Shown: piece by piece, positions 9,187-18,517 of the stretch
Position numbering within the stretch: the stretch's first letter is position 1
How the letters are laid out: each line of letters starts with the position of its first letter
Assembly (NCBI GenBank): GCA_009773395.1
Contig: WRPI01000002.1
Coordinates: forward strand, 296,413 to 360,412
Length of the DNA: 64,000 bases
Direction: 5' to 3'
Source of the DNA: Hyphomonadaceae bacterium
Lineage (GTDB): Bacteria > Pseudomonadota > Alphaproteobacteria > Caulobacterales > Aquidulcibacteraceae
Position numbers and translations under genes: made by a program
The notes under the pieces: generated by a model
The model's database searches: none
What the model was told of the DNA's origin: nothing
What the model saw: only the letters and a program-made list of their open reading frames with translations

Positions 9187-11454
9187 ATGAACGAACCTGC
9201 AAATCAAAATGATGGTCCATTGCCCCATCCACAAGGTTTGGGCCTCGGCGCTGCGCCAATTGAAAAGCCAATGTTCAAGACATGGGGAGATGAACCCGCA
9301 TTTTCAGCGCCGCCCCCAACCAATCAAATGGACGTTAATTCAGCGCCAATTGAAAAAAGCTGGTTAATACAAAAAGAGCCAAAAATTTCTGATATTTTGC
9401 CGGTAGGATTATTTGGCAATTCCGTGCCAGATGCTTCGGCAAAGCAAAGCGAAATCGACCCATGGCATGAAAAGGAAATGAAAAGGCAAAATTTGGCCCC
9501 GAAAGCGCCAGTTAGGCCAAGCTATTATCCGTCTGAAAAAAGATCGGGCCTACAAACCACAGCCCGCGAAATTGGTTATGTAACTTCATGCAATGGTTCA
9601 AAAATCGTAATTGTCACCGAAACCACTAATCCAGTCTTGTTAAATGAGGACATTTGGACCGTCGGGCAAATGATATCAGTTAAGACTTCTTTCGCGCGCG
9701 TGGTTGTGATGATTCGCGAAATCGAAACCGAACATTCGACATGGCACGACAAGGAAATTAATGCCGTCGTTGTTAAAGGCGATATAGTTGGCGAAGTTCA
9801 AGAAAGCGCCGACCATAAATTATCGTTCAAGCGCGGAGTCCGCCAATATCCGCCTATGGGTTCAATCGCCCATAGAATGCGAGTCGGCGACCTTCAATGT
9901 ATTTTTGATATTGGTGCCAGGAAAAGCGTAAGTGTTGGAAAAATCAGCCAAAATGAAAATATTGACGCTTTGGTTGCGGTTGAAGACATTTTAAGCCGTC
10001 ACGTCGCTTTTGTCGGCACGACTGGCGTTGGCAAATCGTGTGCGGTTAGTTTGGTCGTATTGCGGGCGTTAGACGTTGAGCCAAACTTGCGGGTGTTGTT
10101 TCTTGACCCGCACAATGAATTTTCGGCGGCTTTTGGCGATAAAGCCAATATTTTGGATTCAACCAATCTTGACTTGCCCTATTGGCTTTTGAATTTTGAT
10201 GAACTTGAAGACGTGATTTTTCGTGGACGTGCCAATGCCGAAGAAAGCGATATATTGCGCGAATTTGTATTAATTGCCAAAATGGACCGTATTGCAGCAG
10301 TTGGCGGCGCACAAAGAAAATTGGACGCAAGTTCTGTTAATGTCGATACGCCTGTGCCCTACCGACTGAGTGAAGTTATTAGGCAAATCGACGAAATGAC
10401 GGGTCAGCTTGAGCCAAAATTCCACCGCCACGAGTTGCGAAATCTCAAAGTTAAAATCGAACTTATCGAAAATAATCCGCGGTATGCTTTTATGTTTGGG
10501 CGTGCGGGCCGCGAAGATAATTTTGCTTCGATTGTCTCGAAAATTTTCCGTTTGCCTGCTGACGGTAGGCCATTAACAACAGTCAATTTGGCAGGATTAC
10601 CCAATGAAGTCGTCAATTGTGTAGCTTCGGTTTTGGCGCGAATGGCATTTGAAGTCGCGCGCGCATCAGAAGGCGCGATTAAGGTGCTTTTAGTTTGTGA
10701 AGAAGCCCACCGCTATGTCCCATCTGACCCAAACTTAGGATTTTTGCCAACTAGATTAGCAATTGCGCGGATTGCCAAAGAAGGGCGAAAATATGGTTGC
10801 GCCGTAGCAGTAGTTACCCAAAGGCCAGGGGAGCTAGATCCAACGATTCTGTCGCAATGCTCTACCGTTTTTGCGATGCGCCTAAGCAACGAAAATGACC
10901 AAGAAATAGTGCGGGTGGCATTGGGCGATTCTTCGTCTGGAATTATAGCCTTTTTGTCGGCGCTTGATAATCGCGAATGCATTGCGTTTGGCGAGGGTGT
11001 GCCTGTGCCAATGCGATTGCGATTTGCCGATAATGATATTGGCAAAAACCGCATGGTCGAAAGCGACGAGCCTGACAACTTGCTCGAAACGGCTGATAAC
11101 ATTGATCTTGGAGCGCTTATTTTTGCCATGCGCGGTGTTTCTGAAATAGCAAATCAAATTACAATAAATCAAAACGCGCTGCAAACACCACAGGCCAGCA
11201 ATTTAACGCAATCAAAACTGTTGAAACCAGGGGCATTATTGGCGAATAGGCCGCAACTAAATGGCGACAGTGCATTGCCGTTTAGTGGATTGGCGCAAAA
11301 TGCCTTGGCTTCAAAAACACCAAAAACTACCACGCCAACGTCGGCGCAAAGTCAAATCGCCGCCATCACACCCAATGCAAACGCCAAACTGCGTGAACAA
11401 ATAATGGGTAGCGCCAATAAAGATGAATCTGCGCGTGGAAAAACTTGGTTTTAG
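9187..11454 (+). CDS. HerA/DUF87-type ATPase
   Basis: A 755-residue P-loop ATPase of the HerA-FtsK class. The N-terminal ~115 residues are Pro/Gln-rich and probably disordered. A beta-rich region follows, resembling the HAS-barrel, then Walker A GTTGVGKS at about residue 277. Walker B is LLVCEEAHR near residue 500, and an arginine/sensor region follows (VVTQRPGELD, then STVFAMRLSN). The C-terminal ~100 residues are again low complexity. HerA proteins are hexameric DNA translocases, often paired with a NurA nuclease, but no nuclease is encoded here. Stand-alone DUF87 ATPases are known in alphaproteobacteria, so a housekeeping role is likelier than defence. Confidence 0.8.
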   Translation: MNEPANQNDGPLPHPQGLGLGAAPIEKPMFKTWGDEPAFSAPPPTNQMDVNSAPIEKSWLIQKEPKISDILPVGLFGNSVPDASAKQSEIDPWHEKEMKRQNLAPKAPVRPSYYPSEKRSGLQTTAREIGYVTSCNGSKIVIVTETTNPVLLNEDIWTVGQMISVKTSFARVVVMIREIETEHSTWHDKEINAVVVKGDIVGEVQESADHKLSFKRGVRQYPPMGSIAHRMRVGDLQCIFDIGARKSVSVGKISQNENIDALVAVEDILSRHVAFVGTTGVGKSCAVSLVVLRALDVEPNLRVLFLDPHNEFSAAFGDKANILDSTNLDLPYWLLNFDELEDVIFRGRANAEESDILREFVLIAKMDRIAAVGGAQRKLDASSVNVDTPVPYRLSEVIRQIDEMTGQLEPKFHRHELRNLKVKIELIENNPRYAFMFGRAGREDNFASIVSKIFRLPADGRPLTTVNLAGLPNEVVNCVASVLARMAFEVARASEGAIKVLLVCEEAHRYVPSDPNLGFLPTRLAIARIAKEGRKYGCAVAVVTQRPGELDPTILSQCSTVFAMRLSNENDQEIVRVALGDSSSGIIAFLSALDNRECIAFGEGVPVPMRLRFADNDIGKNRMVESDEPDNLLETADNIDLGALIFAMRGVSEIANQITINQNALQTPQASNLTQSKLLKPGALLANRPQLNGDSALPFSGLAQNALASKTPKTTTPTSAQSQIAAITPNANAKLREQIMGSANKDESARGKTWF

Positions 11455-11487
11455 ACTCAATTCTTACCAAATAATTAAAATAAGTAA

Positions 11488-12051
11488 TTGAAAAATAATA
11501 ACCTTTTGTTCACCGAAACAAATCAGTTTGCAAATATAAGTTTAGGGAATCCTTTAGTGCAAATTGAAAATATTGGTGATATTCAGGCGGAATTTGATTT
11601 TGCGGACGTAGTTTCATTGGCGAAAATCGGCCAAGAAAGCGCGCAAAAACATTGTTGGCGGATGCTAAATGAAGTCAACCAAGTTATCGATTTGTCATGT
11701 GTGGATATTTTAGAAGTTTGGGGCCCAGATGGTGGTGCTCATATCGCATTATTGGCAAGGCTTTACCCGAATTTGGCGTTTGAATTTGGCAATCCAACCA
11801 ATTGCGACAAAGCATCGAGGGTTTTGTGGGTCACAGGTGACGTTGAAATCAGCGAAATCGCCGAAATTTCGACTAAATCCGACGCAATTGTTATTGCCCA
11901 CCTAGCCCAAGATGCAATTCCAATTCTGCAGGCGATAAGTGGCTATGCCCGCATAGCCGCCAAACGCCGTATTGGTGCCGATTTTGCGCTAAGTGTTTTT
12001 GGCAAAGGCTTGCTTCGTGATATTTATCGCACGAAAGTCAGAAGTCACTGA
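11488..12051 (+). CDS. Unknown 187-residue protein
   Basis: The frame begins with a TTG at 11488 because no ATG occurs in the first ~55 codons. No strong ribosome site is seen, so the start is doubtful. The sequence looks cytosolic and alpha/beta, with a segment DILEVWGPDGGAHIAL that has a glycine pattern but not the canonical motif I of SAM methyltransferases. The C-terminus is basic. It lies 33 bp after the HerA-like gene and 20 bp before the membrane protein gene, so all three are probably co-transcribed. I cannot assign a function. Confidence 0.62.
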   Translation: MKNNNLLFTETNQFANISLGNPLVQIENIGDIQAEFDFADVVSLAKIGQESAQKHCWRMLNEVNQVIDLSCVDILEVWGPDGGAHIALLARLYPNLAFEFGNPTNCDKASRVLWVTGDVEISEIAEISTKSDAIVIAHLAQDAIPILQAISGYARIAAKRRIGADFALSVFGKGLLRDIYRTKVRSH

Positions 12052-12071
12052 CTCTTTGGGGCTGGCTTTAG

Positions 12072-13733
12072 GTGAGTGATAACCGCACTAATGAAGAAAA
12101 CCTGTGGCGTCAGATTTTTACGTGGATTTGGCAGGCAGCGCAGTGGCTTCGCGAGAGGTTAAATGGCATTACTAGCCACCCACGAGTTATTACATTCGCG
12201 AGCTTGTTGATATTCATTTGGTCGCTCAATATTATTGCCCGCGAATTGAAGAACTATTCACCAGCGGATTTGGCGCAGGCATTTGATGATGTGCGTATTT
12301 CAACAACAATGCTGGCGATTGCTGCAGCCACGGCGTCATATATTGCGCTAAGTTTTAGTGACAGATTTTGCCTTACTATGATTGGCAAACGGCTTTTGAT
12401 AGGCCGCACAATTAGGGCAAGTCTTGCGACCAATGCACTGGCAAAAACTCTTGGGTTTTCCTGGGCAATTGCCGCCACTGCGCGCTCAAAGCTATACCGA
12501 AAATGGGGCTTGACCACGGGCGAAATTGGCGCGCTTTCTATGACAACTGGAACCATGGTTTTACTTGGCGCAATAAGCGTTGCGGCAATGGGGCTAATAT
12601 TGGGTGCGCCAGAAATTGCGCGCCACGGCAAGTTCCCAGCGTCGATTTGGTGGCTAATGGCGGCGATTTTAAGCATGCCAGCGCTGGCGTGGTATTTATT
12701 TGCGCTAAAAGGGCCAGTGGATTTCAAATGGGGGCAGGCGGCAGTTTTTCGGCCAACAGGCGCACGTGCATTAGCGCATCTTGCGGTGGCAATGTTTGAT
12801 AAAATTGGCGCGGGGCTCGCGCTTTATATTTTATTGCCTGATCATGGTGGTTGGTCGCTGCCAGCGTTTTTGGCGGTGTTTACTTTGGCAGGATTATTGG
12901 GGGCATTGTCGGGCGCACCGGGCGGGCTTGGGTTGTTTGAAGCAACGATATTGGCAATGGCACCCAATAGCCAAAATATACCAGGTGCGGCGGTGGCATT
13001 GGTATTTTATCGGCTAATCTATAACGTAGTGCCATTATTTGGCGCGACAATTATATTGGGCCTGGATCACGCCCATTTTATCGCAAAACCAGCCGATAAG
13101 GCGGTTCGGCATTTAAGCAACCGCGCCGAAGATTTCGCGCCGCAAATCATTGCGCTTTTGGTTTATGCTTATGGCTTTGCTTTGATTGCCGCCGCAACAT
13201 TGCCCAATGTCATTAATAATCATTATTGGGCAAGCGGCAAATATGCATTGCCGATTTTCGATGTTTTGCATGGTGCAAGCGCAGCGATTGGCATGGCATT
13301 GATGGTCTCGGCATGTGGATTATGGCGTGAAGGCAAATCGGCATTTTATTCGGTTTTGGCAATATTGGTTTTCGCATTTTTGGTGACATTTGCTGGCGGC
13401 ATCATTTGGCCCGCATTAGCGCTCAATTTGGCGATTTTGGCATTATTATTATTTAACCACGACGAATTTAACTTGGCATCTGCGTTAGTTAAGAAGTCGC
13501 TTGGTTTTGGCTGGATTGCAACAATGTTTGGCTCGCTTGTTGCAATTATTTGGTATGCTTATTTTACTTATCAGTCCGTTCCTTATTCACATGGCATATG
13601 GAGTGAAATGGGCGCAAATGCGGACGCCGCAAGGGCTTTGCGGGCTCTGGTGGCGGCAACATCAACATTTGCGATTTCAAGTTTTGCTATTTGGCTATTT
13701 GCACCGCAAAAACCCGTGAGAATTGAGAATTAG
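12072..13733 (+). CDS. Integral membrane protein like the MprF flippase domain (no synthase domain)
   Basis: 553 residues with roughly 13-14 hydrophobic segments. The region around residues 110-165 (ATNALAKTLGFSWAIAATA, then a SKLYRKWGLT stretch) and the later GALSGAPGGLGLFEATIL match the pattern of the lysylphosphatidylglycerol synthetase/UPF0104 transmembrane domain. That domain flips aminoacylated lipids in MprF. The soluble C-terminal aminoacyltransferase domain is absent, because the protein ends shortly after the last helix. It may therefore flip another lipid or depend on a separate synthase. The start is the GTG at 12072 with TAGG just upstream. The stop codon TAG is made partly by the 160-bp repeat that follows. 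Confidence 0.7.
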   Translation: MSDNRTNEENLWRQIFTWIWQAAQWLRERLNGITSHPRVITFASLLIFIWSLNIIARELKNYSPADLAQAFDDVRISTTMLAIAAATASYIALSFSDRFCLTMIGKRLLIGRTIRASLATNALAKTLGFSWAIAATARSKLYRKWGLTTGEIGALSMTTGTMVLLGAISVAAMGLILGAPEIARHGKFPASIWWLMAAILSMPALAWYLFALKGPVDFKWGQAAVFRPTGARALAHLAVAMFDKIGAGLALYILLPDHGGWSLPAFLAVFTLAGLLGALSGAPGGLGLFEATILAMAPNSQNIPGAAVALVFYRLIYNVVPLFGATIILGLDHAHFIAKPADKAVRHLSNRAEDFAPQIIALLVYAYGFALIAAATLPNVINNHYWASGKYALPIFDVLHGASAAIGMALMVSACGLWREGKSAFYSVLAILVFAFLVTFAGGIIWPALALNLAILALLLFNHDEFNLASALVKKSLGFGWIATMFGSLVAIIWYAYFTYQSVPYSHGIWSEMGANADAARALRALVAATSTFAISSFAIWLFAPQKPVRIEN

Positions 13734-13894
13734 AGCGCCCAATGTTCAAGATGCATCGAATTTGGCGCAGCAATTTTGTGCCAGTTTTGGTGGCAAATAA
13801 GCGGTGAATACTGGAGTATTCGCCAAATATTTGCTGCCAAAAATGGTGCAAAAGGGCGCGGCAAAACGGTGCAACTTGGACATTGGGCGCTCTA
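13731..13894. repeat. 160-bp palindromic element, copy 1, flanked by TA
   Basis: The element proper is 13733-13892, bounded by TA at 13731-13732 and 13893-13894. It starts GAGCGCCCAATGTTCAAG and ends with the near-exact reverse complement. Complementarity continues with mismatches to the centre, GAATACT-GG-AGTATTC (around 13808-13823). It fills the whole gap between two convergent genes and completes the TAG stop codon of each. A second copy of identical length is at 22094-22253. TA flanks plus terminal inverted repeats fit a non-autonomous MITE of the IS630/Tc1 type. The RNA would form a long hairpin on either strand, so a bidirectional terminator function is also possible. Confidence 0.85.
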
Positions 13895-15448
13895 TATCAT
13901 CGCCTCAATCAACCACGGCTCATTTGAAGCCAATGCGCTTTCCAATATTTCATCAAATTCTTCGGAAGTTGTAACACTGGCAGCTTGCACGCCGTGGCCT
14001 TTGGCAAGAGCAACAAAATCCAAATTTGGGTTGGCAAGGGACAACATTGATTTTGCAGTCGCACCAACATCGCCAGCACCAGTGCGCATCATTTCAATAT
14101 TGAGAACTTTATAGTCGTGATTGGCGAAAATAATGGTCACGATGGGCAATTTTTCGCGCGCCATTGTCCATAATGCTTGGATTGCATACATAGCCGAGCC
14201 ATCACCCGATAAAGCAATGGTTTTGCGCTGCGGCGCGGCCATTTGCGCGCCAATTGCCATTGACAGCCCAATACCAATCGCACCGCCAGTTAAAGCCAAC
14301 CAATCATGCTTTTTCGCGCCCATTGTTCCAAAATACATGGCAAAGCCGTTTGAAACACTATCATCGCAAATAATTGTGTTTTCAGGCATGTGTCGGGAAA
14401 GGCTTTGCGCGATTTTGGCTGGGTTTAACGGCCCAGTCGGTGCGGGCATTTGCGCCGCCGTTACGACAGCCGCCATTTCAACCGCACCCAAAGCATCGAC
14501 TAGTTTTTGCAAAGCTTCAATTGTATCTTCACATCGCTCGCTTAGGGTTAGCGTCACGCAGCCATCAGGCACCAAAATGGAAGGCGTATTTGGGTAAGCA
14601 AAAAACGCGCATGGAATGCTGGTTCCTGCCAATATCATTAAATCAACACCCGCCATTGAACTTATTGCCATTTCGGCAAAATACTGCATTTTTTCGGGTG
14701 CAAAACGACCAGCGCCGCGTGCTTGGCGGGCGGGGAAGGTGTCAATCATCACCCGAACCCCTGCTTTGGCGAGCCGCGCCATGTTATTGAGTGCGCCTTC
14801 ATCGTAAAGCGCTGCACCGCCCACCAAAATAATTGGCTTTTGCGCGGCTTTAATCGCGCCAACCACTTCATCAAGCGCTTGCGAAGTTACAAGGCTTGGT
14901 GATTTGGCGATTACATTTGGGCCATCAACCCCGCCATCCGTCCAAGCGGTGTCAGCAGGTAAAATCAAGGTGACAGGGGAATTTGGGGCATTGGTTGCAG
15001 CTTCAAAGGATTTTGCGGCAACTTCGCCAGCTTCAAGCGCGGTTTCGGCAACGCCAATCCAGCTTGAATTGGCTTTGACGATTGTTTCAATATCGCTTGT
15101 CAATGGCGCGTCTAAATCGCGGTGATAGGTCGCGTGGTCGCCAACAATATTAATCATCGGCGAATAGGCGCGCCTTGCATTATGAATATTGGCCAAAGCA
15201 TTGCCATAGCCTGGGCCCAAATGCAGCAAAGTGATGGCAGGGACACCACTTATGCGGGCAAAACCATCAGCAGCTGCACTTGCAACGCCTTCAAACAAAC
15301 ATAGCACGCTATGAATGCGCGGCTCTTTATCCAATGCCTGAATTAAATGCATTTCCGAAGTGCCGGGGTTGGCAAAACAATGGGTGACACCACAATTCGC
15401 CAATGTTGCGACCAAGGCTTGTGAGCCAGTTTTTTTATTATTGACCAT
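13892..15448 (-). CDS. Thiamine-diphosphate-dependent enzyme, acetolactate-synthase-like
   Basis: A three-domain ThDP enzyme of the acetolactate synthase/benzoylformate decarboxylase superfamily. The N-terminal domain has the cofactor-activating glutamate in LFEGVASAAADG. A central domain follows, then the C-terminal ThDP motif beginning GDGSAMYAIQALW and continuing to FANHDYKVLN. The start is taken at the ATG at 15448, which has AGGA eight bases upstream. An upstream ATG at 15496 would add 16 basic residues. It has no partner small subunit and is not near ilv genes. It is therefore probably not the main branched-chain synthase, and the substrate is unknown. Its TAG stop is completed by the palindromic element. 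Confidence 0.78.
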   Translation of the reverse strand: MVNNKKTGSQALVATLANCGVTHCFANPGTSEMHLIQALDKEPRIHSVLCLFEGVASAAADGFARISGVPAITLLHLGPGYGNALANIHNARRAYSPMINIVGDHATYHRDLDAPLTSDIETIVKANSSWIGVAETALEAGEVAAKSFEAATNAPNSPVTLILPADTAWTDGGVDGPNVIAKSPSLVTSQALDEVVGAIKAAQKPIILVGGAALYDEGALNNMARLAKAGVRVMIDTFPARQARGAGRFAPEKMQYFAEMAISSMAGVDLMILAGTSIPCAFFAYPNTPSILVPDGCVTLTLSERCEDTIEALQKLVDALGAVEMAAVVTAAQMPAPTGPLNPAKIAQSLSRHMPENTIICDDSVSNGFAMYFGTMGAKKHDWLALTGGAIGIGLSMAIGAQMAAPQRKTIALSGDGSAMYAIQALWTMAREKLPIVTIIFANHDYKVLNIEMMRTGAGDVGATAKSMLSLANPNLDFVALAKGHGVQAASVTTSEEFDEILESALASNEPWLIEAMI

Positions 15449-15624
15449 ATTTGTTTTCCTAAATCTGCGGCATTTATATTTGTGGCAGTTGGTCATGGAA
15501 TGTCAAGTTCACGTAACGGCATCATGGCGGCGTAATTTTTCAATAAAAATACCAAAGACTGGTGACAAATGGTCCTTCACGCATTATCAATTGGTGATAA
15601 TTTGACCGCTCGGAAAGGGCAAGA

Positions 15625-16011
15625 ATGCAAATAATCGTTCAAAGCTACCCCGCATTATCGGCGGCATTTGTCGGAATAATAACATTTTATATTCACACTT
15701 TTATCGGCGGTAAAATTGTTGCAAGGCCGTTATTGGCGGATAATAATTTGCCGAAAGCATCAAAATGGTTGAATTATTATTGCTGGCACATAGCCACCCT
15801 AACCATTTTGTTTGTCAGTTATCGGTTTTTCAAATTAGCGCTTTTTCCTATTTCCAGCGAATTGATTGAGCTTGCAATATTCGCAACGTGTCTTTCAGTT
15901 TTGAGTGCCACGGTTGCCTTAAAAGGCGGAATAAATCCATTTAGATTTCCATCGACAACTTTGTTCCTTTTGATGGGAATAATTGGGCTTTTCGCTGGAT
16001 TTTCTATTTGA
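15625..16011 (+). CDS. Small membrane protein of unknown function
   Basis: 128 residues with four predicted transmembrane helices and almost no soluble part. A conserved-looking loop, HTFIGGKIVARPLL, sits after the first helix. AAGG is found about ten bases upstream of the ATG. The 3' end overlaps the convergent pyrC gene by eight bases. The 176 bp before it, back to the ThDP gene start, show nothing recognisable. I do not assign a function. Confidence 0.65.
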   Translation: MQIIVQSYPALSAAFVGIITFYIHTFIGGKIVARPLLADNNLPKASKWLNYYCWHIATLTILFVSYRFFKLALFPISSELIELAIFATCLSVLSATVALKGGINPFRFPSTTLFLLMGIIGLFAGFSI

Positions 16012-17329
16012 GATTTTCTAAAAATTCTAATGGTTGCCCTAAACCGCGCCCAATTATTTCGCCATTTCCCATGACAATATTTCCGCGCACAATTGTATGC
16101 GTCGGCCAGCCTATTGCCTCAAACCCATGAAACGGCGTCCATTGGCTTTTTGACGCAATCCAATCATTTTGGATTATGCGCTTTTGCTTGATATCGACAA
16201 GAGTGAAATCAGCATCATAGCCCAGTGCCATGCGGCCTTTATTGACCAGCCCAAAAATGCGCTGTGGGCCGTGGCATAATAAATCGACGAGGCGCAACAA
16301 ACTTAACCGCCCATTGGCGACATGGGTTAACATCACTGGCAGCATCGTCTGCACTCCGGGAGTGCCAGAGGGGGAGGTGGGGTAAGGCTTAGCTTTTTCT
16401 TCCAAAGTGTGCGGCGCGTGATCTGAGCCAATTACATCGACCAGGCCATTGGCAATTGCCGCCCATAGCGCATCTTGGTGGTATTGTTCGCGGATTGGTG
16501 GGTTTTGTTGACCCAAAGTGCCGATTTTTTCATAAATATCGGGTGCGGCAAATGATAAATGATTGGGCAAAACTTCGATTGTGGCCAAATCCTTATGCTC
16601 TTTTAGAAGGTGCATTTCCGAAGCCGTCGAAATATGCAAAACATGGACACGCTTTTTATGCTCGCGCGCGAGGCGGATTAGGCGCTTGGTGCAATTAAGA
16701 GCCGCTTCTTCATTGCGCACTTCATGGTGCGAAGTTGGGTCATCAAAGCGTGCCAATTCACGCCTCTGTTCGAGAATATATTCGTCCTCGCAATGAAAAG
16801 CCGCGCGGCGGTTTATGTTTTGCAAAATCTGCCCGACCGATACATCGTCTTTGACCAATAATTTGCCAGTCGATGCGCCCATAAAAACCTTAATCCCCGC
16901 GCAGCCGATTTCGCGCTCAAGCTCCGCCAATTGGCCAGTATTTTCGCCTGTTGCACCTGCATAAAAAGCAAAATCGCAAGACATTCGGCCAGTTGCCCTG
17001 CGTACTTTTTCTTGCAAATCATCAATTGTCGAAGTGGTTGGGTTGGTATTCGGCATTTCAAAAACCGAAGTTACGCCGCCCAAAACCGCAGCATTCGCAC
17101 CAGTTTCCAAATCCTCTTTCCATTCAAGGCCGGGTTCACGAAAATGGACTTGGCTATCAATTATACCGGGGAGAATGTGCAGACCTTTGGCATCAATAAT
17201 TTGTGCGGCGCTTTGGGTTAAAAGGTCGCCAACAGCAGCGATCTTGCCACCTATGACACCAATATCGCCGCTGCCAATTCCTGCATGATTGACCAAAGTT
17301 CCATTTTTTATGATGAGGTCAAAAATCAT
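16004..17329 (-). CDS. pyrC: Dihydroorotase (class I, catalytic-type copy)
   Basis: A zinc amidohydrolase converting carbamoyl aspartate to dihydroorotate in pyrimidine synthesis. The N-terminal motif reads DSQVHFREPGLEWKED, where the usual HxH pair is QxH. Later sites are intact: KVFMGAS for the carboxylated lysine, RAAFHCEDE, VLHISTA and GSDHAPHTLEEKA. The QVHFREPG form is the usual one in alphaproteobacterial dihydroorotases. The 441-residue length fits. The gene lies 7 bp upstream-to-downstream from the FabH-like gene on the same strand. A second, degenerate homologue sits beside pyrB at 49252-50541, so this copy probably does the chemistry. Confidence 0.88.
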   Translation of the reverse strand: MIFDLIIKNGTLVNHAGIGSGDIGVIGGKIAAVGDLLTQSAAQIIDAKGLHILPGIIDSQVHFREPGLEWKEDLETGANAAVLGGVTSVFEMPNTNPTTSTIDDLQEKVRRATGRMSCDFAFYAGATGENTGQLAELEREIGCAGIKVFMGASTGKLLVKDDVSVGQILQNINRRAAFHCEDEYILEQRRELARFDDPTSHHEVRNEEAALNCTKRLIRLAREHKKRVHVLHISTASEMHLLKEHKDLATIEVLPNHLSFAAPDIYEKIGTLGQQNPPIREQYHQDALWAAIANGLVDVIGSDHAPHTLEEKAKPYPTSPSGTPGVQTMLPVMLTHVANGRLSLLRLVDLLCHGPQRIFGLVNKGRMALGYDADFTLVDIKQKRIIQNDWIASKSQWTPFHGFEAIGWPTHTIVRGNIVMGNGEIIGRGLGQPLEFLENLK

Positions 17330-17336
17330 TTATTCC

Positions 17337-18467
17337 TCAGGCCGCCCTTTCGACAAAAACCGTTCCCGCTGAATATCCGGCCCCAAACGAGCAAATCAAA
17401 CCCAATTCGCCGATTTTGAAATCCGCCGAATTTTTATTGAATGCGATAATTGAACCCGCCGATGACGTATTGGCATAAGTATCAAGCACAGTTGGGCTTT
17501 CATCGTCGCTGGCTTCATGGCCTAAAACCTTGCCGCTTATCATGCGGTTCATGCCAGCATTTGCTTGATGCAGCCATAATCTGCGCAAATTTTTGGCTTC
17601 TAAGCCCAATTCCTGCAAATGCTCGGTGATCATTGCCGCGACCATTGGCACCACTTCTTTGAAAACTTTGCGCCCTTCTTGCACGAATAATTTATCGCGC
17701 GCGTCAACTCCTGTCGGTGCAGTGCGATTTAGGAAGCCAAAATTATTGCGAATATTATTGGAAAATTGGGTTTTTAATTTGGTGCCAAGGATTTTCCATT
17801 TCGCGCCATTGTTTTGCACGCTTTCGCCCTCAACAAGAATTGCGGTGGCAACATCGCCAAAAATGAAATGACTATCTCTATCGCGAAAATTCAAATGTCC
17901 CGAACAAATTTCAGGATTGATAACTAAAACCGATTTTGCCGAGCCTGATTTCACCATATCAGCGGCCATTTGAATGCCAAATGTTGCCGATGAACAGGCA
18001 ACATTCATATCAAATGCATAAGAATTTGGTCCACAACCCAATTCATTTTGGATTTCAATTGCAATAGCAGGATAGGCGCGTTGCATATTCGAAGCCGCGC
18101 ATATTATGCAATCAATATCGGCGGCATCGCGCCCTGCTTGTGCCAGTGCGTCTTTGGCGGCCGCGACCCCCATTTCAGCCAAAATCGAAATTTCCTCATT
18201 TGGGCGCTCAGGAATTAAAGGCGTCATGATTTTGGGATCAAGCAAACCAGTTTTTGACATTACAAAACGCGATTTTATGCCCGATGCTTTTTCAATAAAT
18301 TCGGTGGACGAGGGGCCAAGTGCTTCAAGCGCACCAGCCGCAATTTGCGCCGCATTTTCTTGATTATATTGTTCAACAAAAGCGTTGAAAGCGGCCACCA
18401 ATTCGGCATTTGAAACGGAATTAGGTGGGGTAAAAAGGCCAGTGGCCGTTATGTAAACATCACTCAT
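17337..18467 (-). CDS. Beta-ketoacyl-ACP synthase III-like enzyme
   Basis: A 376-residue thiolase-fold condensing enzyme. The catalytic triad is visible as Cys in NVACSSATFGIQ, His in LHQANAGMN and Asn in YANTSSAGS. It is longer than FabH (about 320) because of an insert near residues 25-60. That matches the ~373-residue FabH2 branch (Pseudomonas PA3286 type), which can condense longer acyl-CoA primers with malonyl-ACP. It is followed 7 bp later by pyrC on the same strand. Whether it feeds fatty-acid synthesis from recycled acyl-CoA is inference from the branch. Confidence 0.83.
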   Translation of the reverse strand: MSDVYITATGLFTPPNSVSNAELVAAFNAFVEQYNQENAAQIAAGALEALGPSSTEFIEKASGIKSRFVMSKTGLLDPKIMTPLIPERPNEEISILAEMGVAAAKDALAQAGRDAADIDCIICAASNMQRAYPAIAIEIQNELGCGPNSYAFDMNVACSSATFGIQMAADMVKSGSAKSVLVINPEICSGHLNFRDRDSHFIFGDVATAILVEGESVQNNGAKWKILGTKLKTQFSNNIRNNFGFLNRTAPTGVDARDKLFVQEGRKVFKEVVPMVAAMITEHLQELGLEAKNLRRLWLHQANAGMNRMISGKVLGHEASDDESPTVLDTYANTSSAGSIIAFNKNSADFKIGELGLICSFGAGYSAGTVFVERAA

Positions 18468-18517
18468 GCGGTCACTTTATAGCACGGGGCAGGAAGTTTC
18501 AATCGCTCAAATGAAAT

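Noticed and set aside
9187-13733. HerA-like ATPase as part of an antiphage system
   Set aside because: No NurA, Sir2, nuclease or other effector is next to it; the neighbours are a small unknown protein and a lipid-type membrane protein, and stand-alone DUF87 ATPases are common.
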